Assembly (NCBI GenBank): GCA_013288805.1
Contig: JABDBE010000032.1
Span: 1 to 32,797 of the forward strand
DNA: 32,797 nt
Origin: Acidobacteriota bacterium
Lineage (GTDB): Bacteria; Acidobacteriota; Terriglobia; Terriglobales; Acidobacteriaceae
Reading direction: 5' to 3'
A model generated the notes under the pieces. That model ran no database searches, was not told where the DNA came from, and worked only from the letters and a program-made list of their open reading frames with translations. Numbering within the stretch: the first letter of the stretch is position 1; every line of letters starts with the position of its first letter. Made by a program: the position numbers and the translations under genes. This document shows, in pieces, positions 1 through 7,031 of the stretch.

Positions 1-1
1 C

Positions 2-1027
2 GAAACCCAGCTCACCCGCGACAAAGATGATAAGGACAACAAGGATAAAGACGAGAAAAAGAAAGAAGCCAACCTGCTGAACGGCGAAGTCGATTGGGTC
101 TATGCCGAAGAGTTAGGTGTGCGCAGCAATTATTTCTGGTCGCCTGACAGCAAAAACATTGTCTTCCTCCGCATGGACGAAACTCGAGTGCCAACCTATC
201 CAATCACCGACTGGATACCTACGCATCCCACCGTGGACATGGAAAAATATCCCAAGGCCGGCGATCCCAACCCTGTCGTGCGTTTGGGGGTGGTCAGCGC
301 GTCGGGCGGTGATATCAAGTGGATCTCTTTATCCGACGATCCAGACATTTATATCCCGCGCTTTGGATGGGTCCGCGATGGAGTGCTCTGGGCGGAGGTG
401 CTGAATCGCGCCCAAGACCGGCTGGACCTTTACTTCATCGAGGCCCACTCCGGCCGTTCCCGTAAAGTTCTAAGTGAAACCGCGCCCAACGCTTGGGTCA
501 ACGTGAACGATGACCTCACGTTCCTGCAGTCGGGAGACCGTTTCCTCTGGTCGAGCTGGCGCGATGGAACCACTCAGCTTTATCTGTATAGCTTCGACAA
601 GGAGAATCCGCTCACGAACGAAGCCAAGGTAGAACGTCAACTCACCACGGGCGACTTTGAAGTGCTTGGCGTTGAGGCGGTCGACGAGGCCGCCGGCATC
701 GTTTATTTCGTTTGCAACGAGGACGATCCGCGCGAGCGCCAACTCTACGCCGTGAAGTTGGATGGCTCCGGCTTCGAGCGCATTTCTTCGGAGGACGGAA
801 CTCATCAGCCCACGTTTGCCGATGATGGCAAACACTACATCGACGAGTTTTCTGCCTTGATGACGCCGCCGCGTTTGCAGGTTTGCAGCATCAGCGGCAA
901 ATGCGAGAAGCTATGGGACTCCCGCAGCGTGGACGACTACGCATTGACTAAGAGCGTTTTCTGCCCGGCCGCTGCATCGACCAGCCACAACTCGCCGTGT
1001 TCGCCGGAGTCGTCGCGCTGGATGTAA
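2..1027 (+). CDS. S9/DPP-IV-type peptidase, beta-propeller interior only (5' partial, catalytic domain absent)
   Basis: The frame is open from the left edge and encodes 341 residues of the N-terminal propeller of a dipeptidyl-peptidase IV-like prolyl peptidase. Family hallmarks are VDWVYAEELGVRSNYFWSPDSK, then FLRMDETRVPTYPITDW, WSSWRDGTTQLYLY and VDDYALTK. A Lys/Asp-rich insert (DKDDKDNKDKDEKKKEA) sits near the start. In the family, VDDYALTK is followed by the linker to the alpha/beta-hydrolase domain with its Ser-Asp-His triad. Here homology stops at about 952, and the last 25 residues are translated from an inverted N-terminal piece of a similar gene (see 937-1203). The catalytic domain is therefore missing and the fragment cannot be an active peptidase. 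Family assignment is firm from motifs. Whether this is a pseudogene, one state of an inversion, or an assembly artefact is open. Confidence 0.8.
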   Translation, partial: ETQLTRDKDDKDNKDKDEKKKEANLLNGEVDWVYAEELGVRSNYFWSPDSKNIVFLRMDETRVPTYPITDWIPTHPTVDMEKYPKAGDPNPVVRLGVVSASGGDIKWISLSDDPDIYIPRFGWVRDGVLWAEVLNRAQDRLDLYFIEAHSGRSRKVLSETAPNAWVNVNDDLTFLQSGDRFLWSSWRDGTTQLYLYSFDKENPLTNEAKVERQLTTGDFEVLGVEAVDEAAGIVYFVCNEDDPRERQLYAVKLDGSGFERISSEDGTHQPTFADDGKHYIDEFSALMTPPRLQVCSISGKCEKLWDSRSVDDYALTKSVFCPAAASTSHNSPCSPESSRWM

Positions 1028-1203
1028 GAGAATTTCGTGTGGTCGGGAGTCCACCGGATGGTTTCCGGCGGACGTCCAGTGATGCCGCCCGGGGCGAAGA
1101 TGGCTTCAATGGTGAGAGGTTTTCTCGCTGCGTTGGGAGACTGGGCGACCGCAAGAGGAATTAGCAGCCAGCAGATCAAAGTGTGGCGAATGAGGCGATT
1201 CAC
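937..1203 (-). pseudogene. Inverted N-terminal fragment of an S9/DPP-IV-type peptidase
   Basis: Reading leftwards, a GTG codon at 1201-1203 lies 6 bases after a GGAGA ribosome site and opens a normal secreted S9 peptidase start. The signal peptide is LICWLLIPLAVAQS, followed by LTIEAIFAPGGITGRPPETIRWTPD, SYIQRDDSGEHGELWLVD and KTLLVNA. In the family, LVNA is followed by EKL... and the rest of the propeller. Here a TAG stop follows at once (937-939), where the sequence runs into the opposite-strand propeller fragment. It encodes 88 residues, all N-terminal. Together the two pieces look like parts of one gene with the middle flipped. The upstream region, start and signal peptide look intact, so the break seems recent. 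Confidence is high for the homology and lower for the cause. Confidence 0.75.
941..952. repeat. 12-bp breakpoint sequence shared by both peptidase fragments
   Basis: GCATTGACTAAG encodes the conserved A-L-T-K of the propeller end on +. Its reverse complement encodes the conserved L-V-N-A stretch of the N-terminal piece on -. Each reading agrees with the family across these 12 bases and diverges just beyond them. This is the expected footprint of a recombination or template switch between short inverted repeats. Confidence 0.6.
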
Positions 1204-1385
1204 GAAGCATCTCCACGCATGAATTTGGCTATTAAACGCAAGGCTGAGAAGTTTACACCGGGAGGGTGGATTCGTGCATCGCGTTGCCCGACTCCTTATT
1301 TCCAAGGCCCCTCCTGGAAATGAGACGTTGCAAGCAGCGTCCCTACAGCGTGCGTGCTAAAATCGTAGAAGTTCTACTCTTGAAG

Positions 1386-2513
1386 ATGCTTCCAGACGTA
1401 CAAAACCTGATCTTATTGCAACAGGCGGATCGGGAAATCCTACGCTTAAAGGAAGAAATCGCCGCCCTGCCCAGGCGGGTGGCCGCCATCGAAGAGAGGT
1501 TGGCCGGAACCAAGGCAGTTCTGGAAAAGGCGAAAAGCGCCGTCAAGGCCGACGAAGCTGCCCGCCGCAAGTACGAAAGCGCGATTTCAGACCAGCAGCA
1601 GAAGATTTCCAAGTACCGCGACCAATCCCTCGCCGTCAAAACCAACGAGCAATACAAAGCTTTGCTGCACGAGATTCAGTTCGCTGAGCAGGACATTCGT
1701 GCCAACGAGGACAAGATCCTGGAGTTGATGGTCAATGCTGAGATCCGCGAAAAGGACGTGAAGGCGGCAGAAGCTGAGTTGAAAGCGGAGATGGCGGAGA
1801 TCGAGAAGGAAAAAATCGAGGCCCGGCAACGGACTGCGGAAGACGAAAAGCAATTGGCCGAGTGGAACGCGAAACGCGACACGGCGCGAGCCGGAGTGAG
1901 TTCCGATCTACTGCCACAATATGACCGGGTGGCGCGGCATCGTGGAAGCGGGCTTTCCGAAGCCCGCGATCACAAATGTATGGCGTGCCAGGTCATGCTG
2001 CGTCCGCAGACCTACAACGAAGTGCGCGCCGCAACCCATGTGGTCGTCTGCGAATCGTGCCAGCGGATTCTTTATCACGACCCGTCGCATGATGAGGAGC
2101 CGGATCCCGTTGTGGTTGCCCGGCGGCGCAGGGCCCACCCCAAGTTTGAATCCAGCCAGGCGTGGTATTTCCGTCCCAGCTTCGAGGATCATGGGGAAGT
2201 ATTTCTGGTCTACCTCAACAACAAGGGAGAATCGAGCCGCCACGTATTCGACGGCTCATCCGGGCGCGGCGTTGGCGACGTCCTCGTCCGCGAAGGCGAA
2301 TATCGGCTGGCGTTTCCTGAAGACTTCAATGACGATGTCATCCGCCTGAACGGAAGTTGGACAGAGTCCGAACTTGAAGAATGGGGAAATGAGCTGCCCA
2401 CGGCAACGCTCGACGCGCTGCATCGAGATCTCGATCTGGCGCGGGTGGAATCGCGTAAGCGCGGCCATGCAAGGACTGAGACCGTGGCCTCAGAGCATCC
2501 CGCCGCTAGCTGA
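1386..2513 (+). CDS. Zinc-ribbon coiled-coil protein (DUF164/CdsZ type) with extra C-terminal domain
   Basis: A 375-residue protein. Residues 1-180 form a long heptad-rich coiled coil (LQQADREILRLKEEIAALP; KTNEQYKALLHEIQ is a family hallmark). Residues 195-230 form a C4 zinc ribbon with Cys198-x2-Cys201 and Cys222-x2-Cys225 (CMAC ... CESC). This is the layout of the DUF164/CdsZ family, which is linked to RNA or protein handling and whose role varies between lineages. Typical members are about 240 residues and end just after the ribbon. This one continues for about 120 residues (255-375, with GEVFLVYLNNKGE and EYRLAFPEDFNDDVIRLNGSW) that I do not recognise. The start is the ATG opening MLPDVQNL, the conserved family N-terminus. 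An upstream extension to 1266 would add about 40 residues unlike the family. It converges on the HAD phosphatase gene. Confidence 0.85.
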   Translation: MLPDVQNLILLQQADREILRLKEEIAALPRRVAAIEERLAGTKAVLEKAKSAVKADEAARRKYESAISDQQQKISKYRDQSLAVKTNEQYKALLHEIQFAEQDIRANEDKILELMVNAEIREKDVKAAEAELKAEMAEIEKEKIEARQRTAEDEKQLAEWNAKRDTARAGVSSDLLPQYDRVARHRGSGLSEARDHKCMACQVMLRPQTYNEVRAATHVVVCESCQRILYHDPSHDEEPDPVVVARRRRAHPKFESSQAWYFRPSFEDHGEVFLVYLNNKGESSRHVFDGSSGRGVGDVLVREGEYRLAFPEDFNDDVIRLNGSWTESELEEWGNELPTATLDALHRDLDLARVESRKRGHARTETVASEHPAAS

Positions 2514-2547
2514 GCGTGTAGTCTCCCCGTTCACAATTCCCACGCGA

Positions 2548-3234
2548 TTATAGGAATAGCTCTGCCAGTTCACGGGGCTTGTCTACGGTTACGTCCGGCG
2601 GCGCTTCGCAAAGAGTGTGCGGGGCGAAGCCATAAGTTACGCCGCAGGTCCAGAGGCCGGCGTTGCGGCCGGTAATGACGTCGACCGAGGAATCGCCGAC
2701 CATCAGGGTTTCTTCCGGGCGCGTCCTGGTTTCTTTCAAGATCGTCTGTGCGCCTTTGGGATCGGGCTTTTTGGTCGAGAAGCTGTTCCCTCCGTAAATG
2801 TGGGTGAAGAATCCGGCGAGGCCAAGTGCTTCCACGATCGCGCGCGAAGGAATCACGGGCTTATTGGAAAGCACCGCCATCTGCCGGTGGATGCTGTTGG
2901 AGTTGTGCAGCACAGTCAGCATTTCTTTGACGCCGCCGTAAACGTGCGTGTGGTCGAGCTTGTGAGCGCGATAGTAGGTGAGGAAGTGTTCCAGCCCCGC
3001 TTTGATCACGCTTTCATCCCGGGGATCGCCAAGGGCGCGACGAATCAGAGTCGGGGCGCCATCGCCCACATAGGAGGCGATCACGTCGCCGGGCAAGTCG
3101 GTGCGTCCGAGATGCCTGAGCATCGCGTTCACCGAGTGAATGAGGTCGAGACGCGAATCGATCAGGGTTCCGTCGAGATCGAAGATCAGCAGCTTGATCT
3201 GGCTGGGGTCGAATTGGCGTTGGAACTTGATCAT
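2548..3234 (-). CDS. gph: HAD-family phosphoglycolate phosphatase
   Basis: A 228-residue cytoplasmic HAD hydrolase with all four motifs: I, DLDGTL (Asp19 nucleophile, Asp21 acid/base); II, Ser123 in LSNKP; III, the lysine in KKPDP (about 155-156); IV, GDSSVD (Asp181, Asp185) for Mg2+. A helical cap (residues 25-110) lies between motifs I and II, as in Gph/PGPase. This subclass dephosphorylates 2-phosphoglycolate arising from DNA 3'-end repair or Rubisco oxygenation. Closely related HAD enzymes such as pyrophosphatase PpaX share the motifs, so substrate is inferred. Full length for the family. It is transcribed towards the zinc-ribbon gene, with a 34-bp gap between the two stop codons. Confidence 0.85.
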   Translation of the reverse strand: MIKFQRQFDPSQIKLLIFDLDGTLIDSRLDLIHSVNAMLRHLGRTDLPGDVIASYVGDGAPTLIRRALGDPRDESVIKAGLEHFLTYYRAHKLDHTHVYGGVKEMLTVLHNSNSIHRQMAVLSNKPVIPSRAIVEALGLAGFFTHIYGGNSFSTKKPDPKGAQTILKETRTRPEETLMVGDSSVDVITGRNAGLWTCGVTYGFAPHTLCEAPPDVTVDKPRELAELFL

Positions 3235-3338
3235 GCGCTCTCAGGATAAATGATTGAAGAAGCCGTCAGCATTCAACGGCGGTGGAAGCGAACGCGACAA
3301 TCGTGTTAGGTTTGGATACTTGGAGATCGGAGGATTTC

Positions 3339-3842
3339 ATGACAATCAGCGAAGGGTTGTTGCCGGAGTTTGATCAGGAGATGGCCAGTGCTCGACGAAC
3401 CCTGGAACGCATTCCCGAGGACAAGCTGGCGTGGAAGCCGCATGAAAAGTCGATGACGCTGGGGCGGCTGGCGGGACACGTGGCAGAGTTGCCAGGCTTT
3501 GGGGTAGCTGCGATTACGACTGAGAACCTGGATTTTGCTAACCGGCCGGCTGGATCGAAGCCGCTGGTGGCGGAGTCACAGAACCATGTCCTGGAGATTT
3601 TCGATAAGAAAGTGGCGGAAGTGCGGGCGGCCATTGCGAAGACAAGCGATGCCGAGTGGGCCAAGAATTGGAAGCTGTCCGCCGGTGACAAGGTATTTTT
3701 CAACGGGCCCAGGATCATGGCGCTGCGCAGGATGGTGATGAACCACATCATCCACCACCGGGCGCAGCTGGGAGTGTATCTGCGCTTGAACGACGTAGCC
3801 GTACCGTCGGTGTATGGGCCTTCGGCGGATGAAGGGAAATAG
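3339..3842 (+). CDS. DinB-fold (DinB/YfiT-like) metal-binding protein
   Basis: A 167-residue protein of the DinB four-helix-bundle superfamily. The probable metal triad is His47 (LAGHVAELPG) plus His136 and His140 in MNHIIHHRAQLGVYLR, the family signature near the C-terminus. Members include bacillithiol- or mycothiol-dependent transferases and many damage-inducible proteins of unknown substrate. A specific reaction cannot be assigned. The start is the ATG at 3339, preceded by CGGAGGA, giving MTISEGLLPEFDQEM. An upstream ATG at 3282 would add 19 residues without a good ribosome site. It stands alone. A GGGTGGCCCACCC hairpin follows the stop. Confidence 0.8.
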   Translation: MTISEGLLPEFDQEMASARRTLERIPEDKLAWKPHEKSMTLGRLAGHVAELPGFGVAAITTENLDFANRPAGSKPLVAESQNHVLEIFDKKVAEVRAAIAKTSDAEWAKNWKLSAGDKVFFNGPRIMALRRMVMNHIIHHRAQLGVYLRLNDVAVPSVYGPSADEGK

Positions 3843-3850
3843 TTGTTGCA

Positions 3851-3863
3851 GGGTGGCCCACCC
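3851..3863. repeat. Short GC-rich inverted repeat after the DinB gene
   Basis: GGGTGG-C-CCACCC is a 6-bp perfect stem with a one-base centre, starting 8 bases after the DinB stop. It lacks a following T-run, so it is a weak terminator at best. The rest of 3843-3991, between convergent genes, holds one oddity: a strong GAGGAG site 5 bases before an ATG (3913) that opens only a 12-codon reading frame. Confidence 0.35.
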
Positions 3864-3991
3864 CGCTACGTGTCTGCGAGCGCGCGAGTTAAATTTCCCG
3901 CGAGGAGATAATATGAGAATCCCAACTCGCCCGACCTTACAGATCGTTTGACCGCGACTACGGTTGCTCTCACCGTTTCTTCGTCTGGCCG

Positions 3992-5368
3992 CTATGGCTG
4001 GACCTCGAACACCGTCCCGCAACCGTCGTGGCCGCAGTTTTGTCCCGTATTACCGCTTTGTTGGGTGGTACCGTAAAGATTCCCAGCCTTGTCGAAAATC
4101 AAGTTGCTGGCTGGATAGGAGCCATCGGGGGTCCCCACGAACGTGTAGAGTACGCCGAAGGCCCATCCATTACCCTGGTCTTTCGGTTTCAGCCTAAACA
4201 CCGTGCCGTCTCCAACCGCACCGCCGCCGGTCGCGGTTCCATCGAGGTTTCCCATAGGGTCGAAGACTAAACTTGATTCAGGATGATCGCCGTCATTCTG
4301 ATCCCGGAAGTGGTGCAGCACGAGTTCCGTCCACTTGCCGCCGGAACTCAGGGCAAGCTCAAAAATCGTCCCAGACCCGCTATCTCCGCCCCCCGCCGTG
4401 GTGCCGAAAAGATTCCCGGTTCCGTCGAAGATGACACCCGCCAGAGGCTCCGCTGCGCCCGATTCGCCGGGGTCGAAGCGGTCAAGCACTTCTTCGGTCC
4501 AAGCTTCACCCACGAGCGCTGGTGCTAGCCTGAACACCATGCCGCATCCGCCGGGACCGCAATCGCCGCCGTCGAACCCACCGAATTGTGTTGTCCCGTA
4601 GATCGCACCTTTGCTGTCGAAGACCAGCCCGCCGTTCGGATTCGCTCCATCCTCGCCGCTTTTGAATCCGTGCAGCACCTTCTCCGTCCACTTCCCGCCC
4701 TTTGTCTTCGGCGGGCTTAGCTTGAACACCGTTCCGCAGTGACGGTAGAAAGACGGGTTGCACGATCCGTAGCCGCCTCCGTACTGCGTCGCGCCATAAA
4801 GGTTTCCCTGCTTGTCAAAGACCAGATCGCCAATGGGAAGCTGGCCATCGGTGTCGCCCTTGAAGTTGTACAGCACGGTCTCTCTCCATGCCCCACCCTT
4901 TTGCGTCGGAGGCGACAGTTCGTACACCGTGCCACATCCCACATTTGTCCCCAGCAGAATGCAGCTGCCCGCGCCACCGTAGGCAGTTGTCCCATACAAA
5001 TTGCCCGCTGCGTCGATCATCACGCCTCCGGCTGGAGTGTTCCCGTCGTTGTGGTTCTTGCCCAGGAAGATGTACAGCACGGTCTCGGTCCAGGCATCGC
5101 CTTTCGTGGCCGGGGGCGTCAGTTGATACACGGTGCCGCACTGGGCAATACCAGGGCAGGAGTTCGCTCCCCCTTCGGTTGTGGCTCCATAGAGATTGCC
5201 ATGCGTGTCGAACACTACCCCGCCCGCAGGCACGGAGCCGTCGGGCAGACCTTGAAAGCTGTACAGCACCTTCTCCTTCCACTCGGCGGAGGCGGTCGAA
5301 GCCACCATAAGAATAAAGAACAACAGAAGCGGGCGGCTTGCCGGACGGGGACACTGTTTGTAAGTCAT
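3992..5368 (-). CDS. Secreted seven-repeat GloVer protein (predicted beta-propeller)
   Basis: A 458-residue exported protein. The signal peptide is residues 1-28 (basic start, then LLLFFILMVASTASA). The remainder is seven tandem repeats of 53-65 residues, each running W-x-E-x-VLY-x-F, DG-x-x-P-x-G-x-L-V-F-D-x-x-GNLYGTT, GTVF-x-L-x-P. This is the 'choice-of-anchor tandem repeat GloVer' family, abundant in Acidobacteriota and without known biochemical function. Seven complete repeats suggest one seven-bladed propeller (inference). Repeats 1-4 and 7 each carry an inserted loop with two Cys ending in CGTV, suggesting intra-blade disulfides outside the cytoplasm. The start is the ATG preceded by GGAGA. 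The longer open frame to 5506 would bury the signal peptide. A second seven-repeat paralogue lies at 11445-13070. Confidence 0.85.
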   Translation of the reverse strand: MTYKQCPRPASRPLLLFFILMVASTASAEWKEKVLYSFQGLPDGSVPAGGVVFDTHGNLYGATTEGGANSCPGIAQCGTVYQLTPPATKGDAWTETVLYIFLGKNHNDGNTPAGGVMIDAAGNLYGTTAYGGAGSCILLGTNVGCGTVYELSPPTQKGGAWRETVLYNFKGDTDGQLPIGDLVFDKQGNLYGATQYGGGYGSCNPSFYRHCGTVFKLSPPKTKGGKWTEKVLHGFKSGEDGANPNGGLVFDSKGAIYGTTQFGGFDGGDCGPGGCGMVFRLAPALVGEAWTEEVLDRFDPGESGAAEPLAGVIFDGTGNLFGTTAGGGDSGSGTIFELALSSGGKWTELVLHHFRDQNDGDHPESSLVFDPMGNLDGTATGGGAVGDGTVFRLKPKDQGNGWAFGVLYTFVGTPDGSYPASNLIFDKAGNLYGTTQQSGNTGQNCGHDGCGTVFEVQP

Positions 5369-5550
5369 CGTGAAATCTCCAGCGTGCCAGGGCGCGGCCA
5401 GCGCGGGTTCCGGCGATAGTACATCCGATCCCTGTCGGCCGTCCACATAGAAGATTCTGTTGGGTGCGGGTCTTCCTTCGTCCTTGACGACAACTCCAGG
5501 CGCCACAAATCTTTACATTCTGGGCCATTTCTCCCGCATCCAATCATTTA

Positions 5551-5564
5551 ACTAACCAGTTAGT
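5551..5564. promoter_or_regulatory. TetR-like palindrome upstream of the BON gene
   Basis: ACTAAC-CA-GTTAGT is a 14-bp palindrome with 6-bp perfect arms. It lies in the divergent region between the GloVer and BON genes, 84 bp before the chosen BON start (24 bp before the alternative start at 5589). ACTAAC/GTTAGT arms resemble TetR-family operators. No TetR gene is in the window, so the binding protein is unknown. Confidence 0.35.
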
Positions 5565-5648
5565 AAACGGAACAGGGAGGATAAACGAATGACAACTTTT
5601 CGGCGCAAGCTGGGTTTCTTCCTTGTAGAGGATCGGAGAGTACAGTTT

Positions 5649-6407
5649 ATGAAAGCGTTTCTTCGGAGTTTTGGTTGGTTTGTTGGGTTGGCCGCGTTAA
5701 GCCTGAGCATGGCCGCGCAAACCACCAGCGCAAGCCGCTACGACACCACAATTCAAGCCAAGGTCACGCAGCAACTCGCAAGCAAGAAAGAATTTCGCGA
5801 CGTCACAGCCACGGTTGACGATGGCATCGTCACCCTGAACGGCACTGTGGATCTGTATCAACAAAAATTGGATGCGGCCAAGAAAATCCGCAAAACCGAA
5901 AACCTGCAGGGAGTGCGAAACCTGATTGCGGTGAATGGCAAGAGCGTTCCCGACGCTGAACTCACGGCGCAACTCGACCGCAAGCTCTACTACGATCGCA
6001 TGGGATACGACATCGCGTTTAATTTCGTGACTGCCTCGGTCGAAGATGGCCTGGTCACGCTTAACGGCGAAACCCGCACCGAGGTTGACCGCGACTCCGC
6101 CCTGGCGCTGGTGAACGACACTGCCGGGGTGAAGGACGTGGTGAACGACATCAAAGTCGCCCCGGTTTCTGGTTTCGACGATGAAATCAGAATTCGCGCG
6201 CTGCGGGCCATCTATCACGATCCCGCGCTCGGCCAGTACGCGATTGATCCAGCGCGGCCGATCCGCATCGTAGTCGATCGCGGTAACTTGAGCCTCTACG
6301 GCGTGGTCAACACTACGATGGATAAAACGATCGCAGGCATCCGGGCCAACCAGGTCTTCGGTGCCTTCACCGTGAAGAACAACCTGGAAGTGGCGAAAAA
6401 GTCATAA
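5649..6407 (+). CDS. Periplasmic protein with three BON domains
   Basis: A 252-residue exported protein with a signal peptide (KAFLRSFGWFVGLAALSLSMAAQT). Three BON-type units follow: about residues 30-98 (ATVDDGIVTLNGTVD), 103-172 (ASVEDGLVTLNGETR) and 175-250 (IVVDRGNLSLYGVVNTTMDK). Each has the alpha-beta-beta-alpha-beta pattern with the conserved VxLxGxV strand. BON domains bind phospholipid and occur in OsmY-like envelope stress proteins; the best-known example, OsmY, has two. The last unit is the most divergent. An in-frame ATG at 5589, with a GGGAGG site, would add 20 residues before the signal peptide. Position 5649 also has a good GGAGAG site and gives a normal export signal, so the start is a judgement. 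The gene ends 25 bases before a strong terminator. Confidence 0.8.
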   Translation: MKAFLRSFGWFVGLAALSLSMAAQTTSASRYDTTIQAKVTQQLASKKEFRDVTATVDDGIVTLNGTVDLYQQKLDAAKKIRKTENLQGVRNLIAVNGKSVPDAELTAQLDRKLYYDRMGYDIAFNFVTASVEDGLVTLNGETRTEVDRDSALALVNDTAGVKDVVNDIKVAPVSGFDDEIRIRALRAIYHDPALGQYAIDPARPIRIVVDRGNLSLYGVVNTTMDKTIAGIRANQVFGAFTVKNNLEVAKKS

Positions 6408-6432
6408 CGCGTTACATCTCGAGTCGGACGAC

Positions 6433-6460
6433 GGCACGGCCGAAGCCGTGCCTTTTTTTT
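6433..6460 (+). terminator. Rho-independent terminator after the BON gene
   Basis: A perfect 8-bp stem, GGCACGGC / GCCGTGCC, with a CGAA tetraloop is followed directly by eight T. It is on the correct strand and 25 bases after the BON gene stop. Confidence 0.92.
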
Positions 6461-6547
6461 CTCCCTGATAAACGAAGAAATACGAACCCCTAGCCTCCTA
6501 AATGCGAAGCTTTTGTAACCGAAGCTCAAATCAAGGTTTTGAATCTG

Positions 6548-6571
6548 TGATACATGTATATACATCTATCA
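6548..6571. promoter_or_regulatory. Near-perfect 24-bp palindrome, probable MarR autoregulatory operator
   Basis: The sequence is TGATA-C-ATGTATATACAT-C-TATCA. The 12-bp core ATGTATATACAT is a perfect palindrome, and the full 24 bp has one mismatched pair. It ends 4 bases before the MarR start codon. MarR proteins often bind such 16-24-bp palindromes in their own promoter, so autoregulation is the natural inference. No clear -35/-10 pair at standard spacing could be placed. Confidence 0.6.
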
Positions 6572-6575
6572 TGCT

Positions 6576-7031
6576 ATGAACGAGACCAACCGCACGCTTC
6601 CCGACCTGCTTTGCATGTGCGGGAACTTCCGCCGGGCGTCGCGGGCGCTTACCCAGTTGTATGACGACGCGCTCCGCCCAACGGGGCTGCGAGCCACTCA
6701 ATTCACAATTCTGCAGGTGCTGTCGCGAGCCGGAGAGCTGTCGCAAGGGGATCTAGGGCAAATCCTGGCCATGGACAGCACAACCCTCACGCGCACGCTA
6801 CGGATTATGAGCCGGGAGGGATGGATTGCAGAACGTCGCGGCGAGGACCGGCGCGAACGATGGCTGCGTCTGGCCAAGGCTGGCCGCGATCAACTCAACC
6901 GCGCGCTTCCCCACTGGGAAAAGGTGCAAGCGCAGATCGAGCGTCAGTTGGGCGCAAAGCGCTGGCGTGACCTTCACCAGCTAAGCAACGAAGTTACGGC
7001 CGTACTCACGAGAAAAGGAGATCTGTCATGA
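6576..7031 (+). CDS. MarR-family transcriptional regulator
   Basis: A 151-residue MarR regulator. Helix 1 dimerisation segment: residues 15-35 (NFRRASRALTQLYDDAL). Winged helix-turn-helix: about residues 38-100, including ATQFTILQVLS, then the recognition helix MDSTTLTRTLRIM and the wing REGWIAERRGEDRRERWLRLA, whose DRR is a MarR signature. A C-terminal dimerisation helix follows. MarR proteins usually repress an adjacent gene and release DNA on binding small aromatic ligands or on oxidation. The stop overlaps the start of the next gene by 4 bp (ATGA), so the membrane protein is its likely target. No ribosome site precedes the ATG, which sits 4 bases after the palindrome. Ligand unknown. Confidence 0.9.
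   Translation: MNETNRTLPDLLCMCGNFRRASRALTQLYDDALRPTGLRATQFTILQVLSRAGELSQGDLGQILAMDSTTLTRTLRIMSREGWIAERRGEDRRERWLRLAKAGRDQLNRALPHWEKVQAQIERQLGAKRWRDLHQLSNEVTAVLTRKGDLS

Noticed and set aside
1266-1385. N-terminal extension of the zinc-ribbon gene
   Set aside because: The family begins at MLPDVQNL. The extension lies next to the broken peptidase fragment and has no ribosome site.
2617-3249. 210-codon open frame opposite the phosphatase gene
   Set aside because: It lies wholly antisense to a gene with all HAD motifs and has no recognisable protein features.
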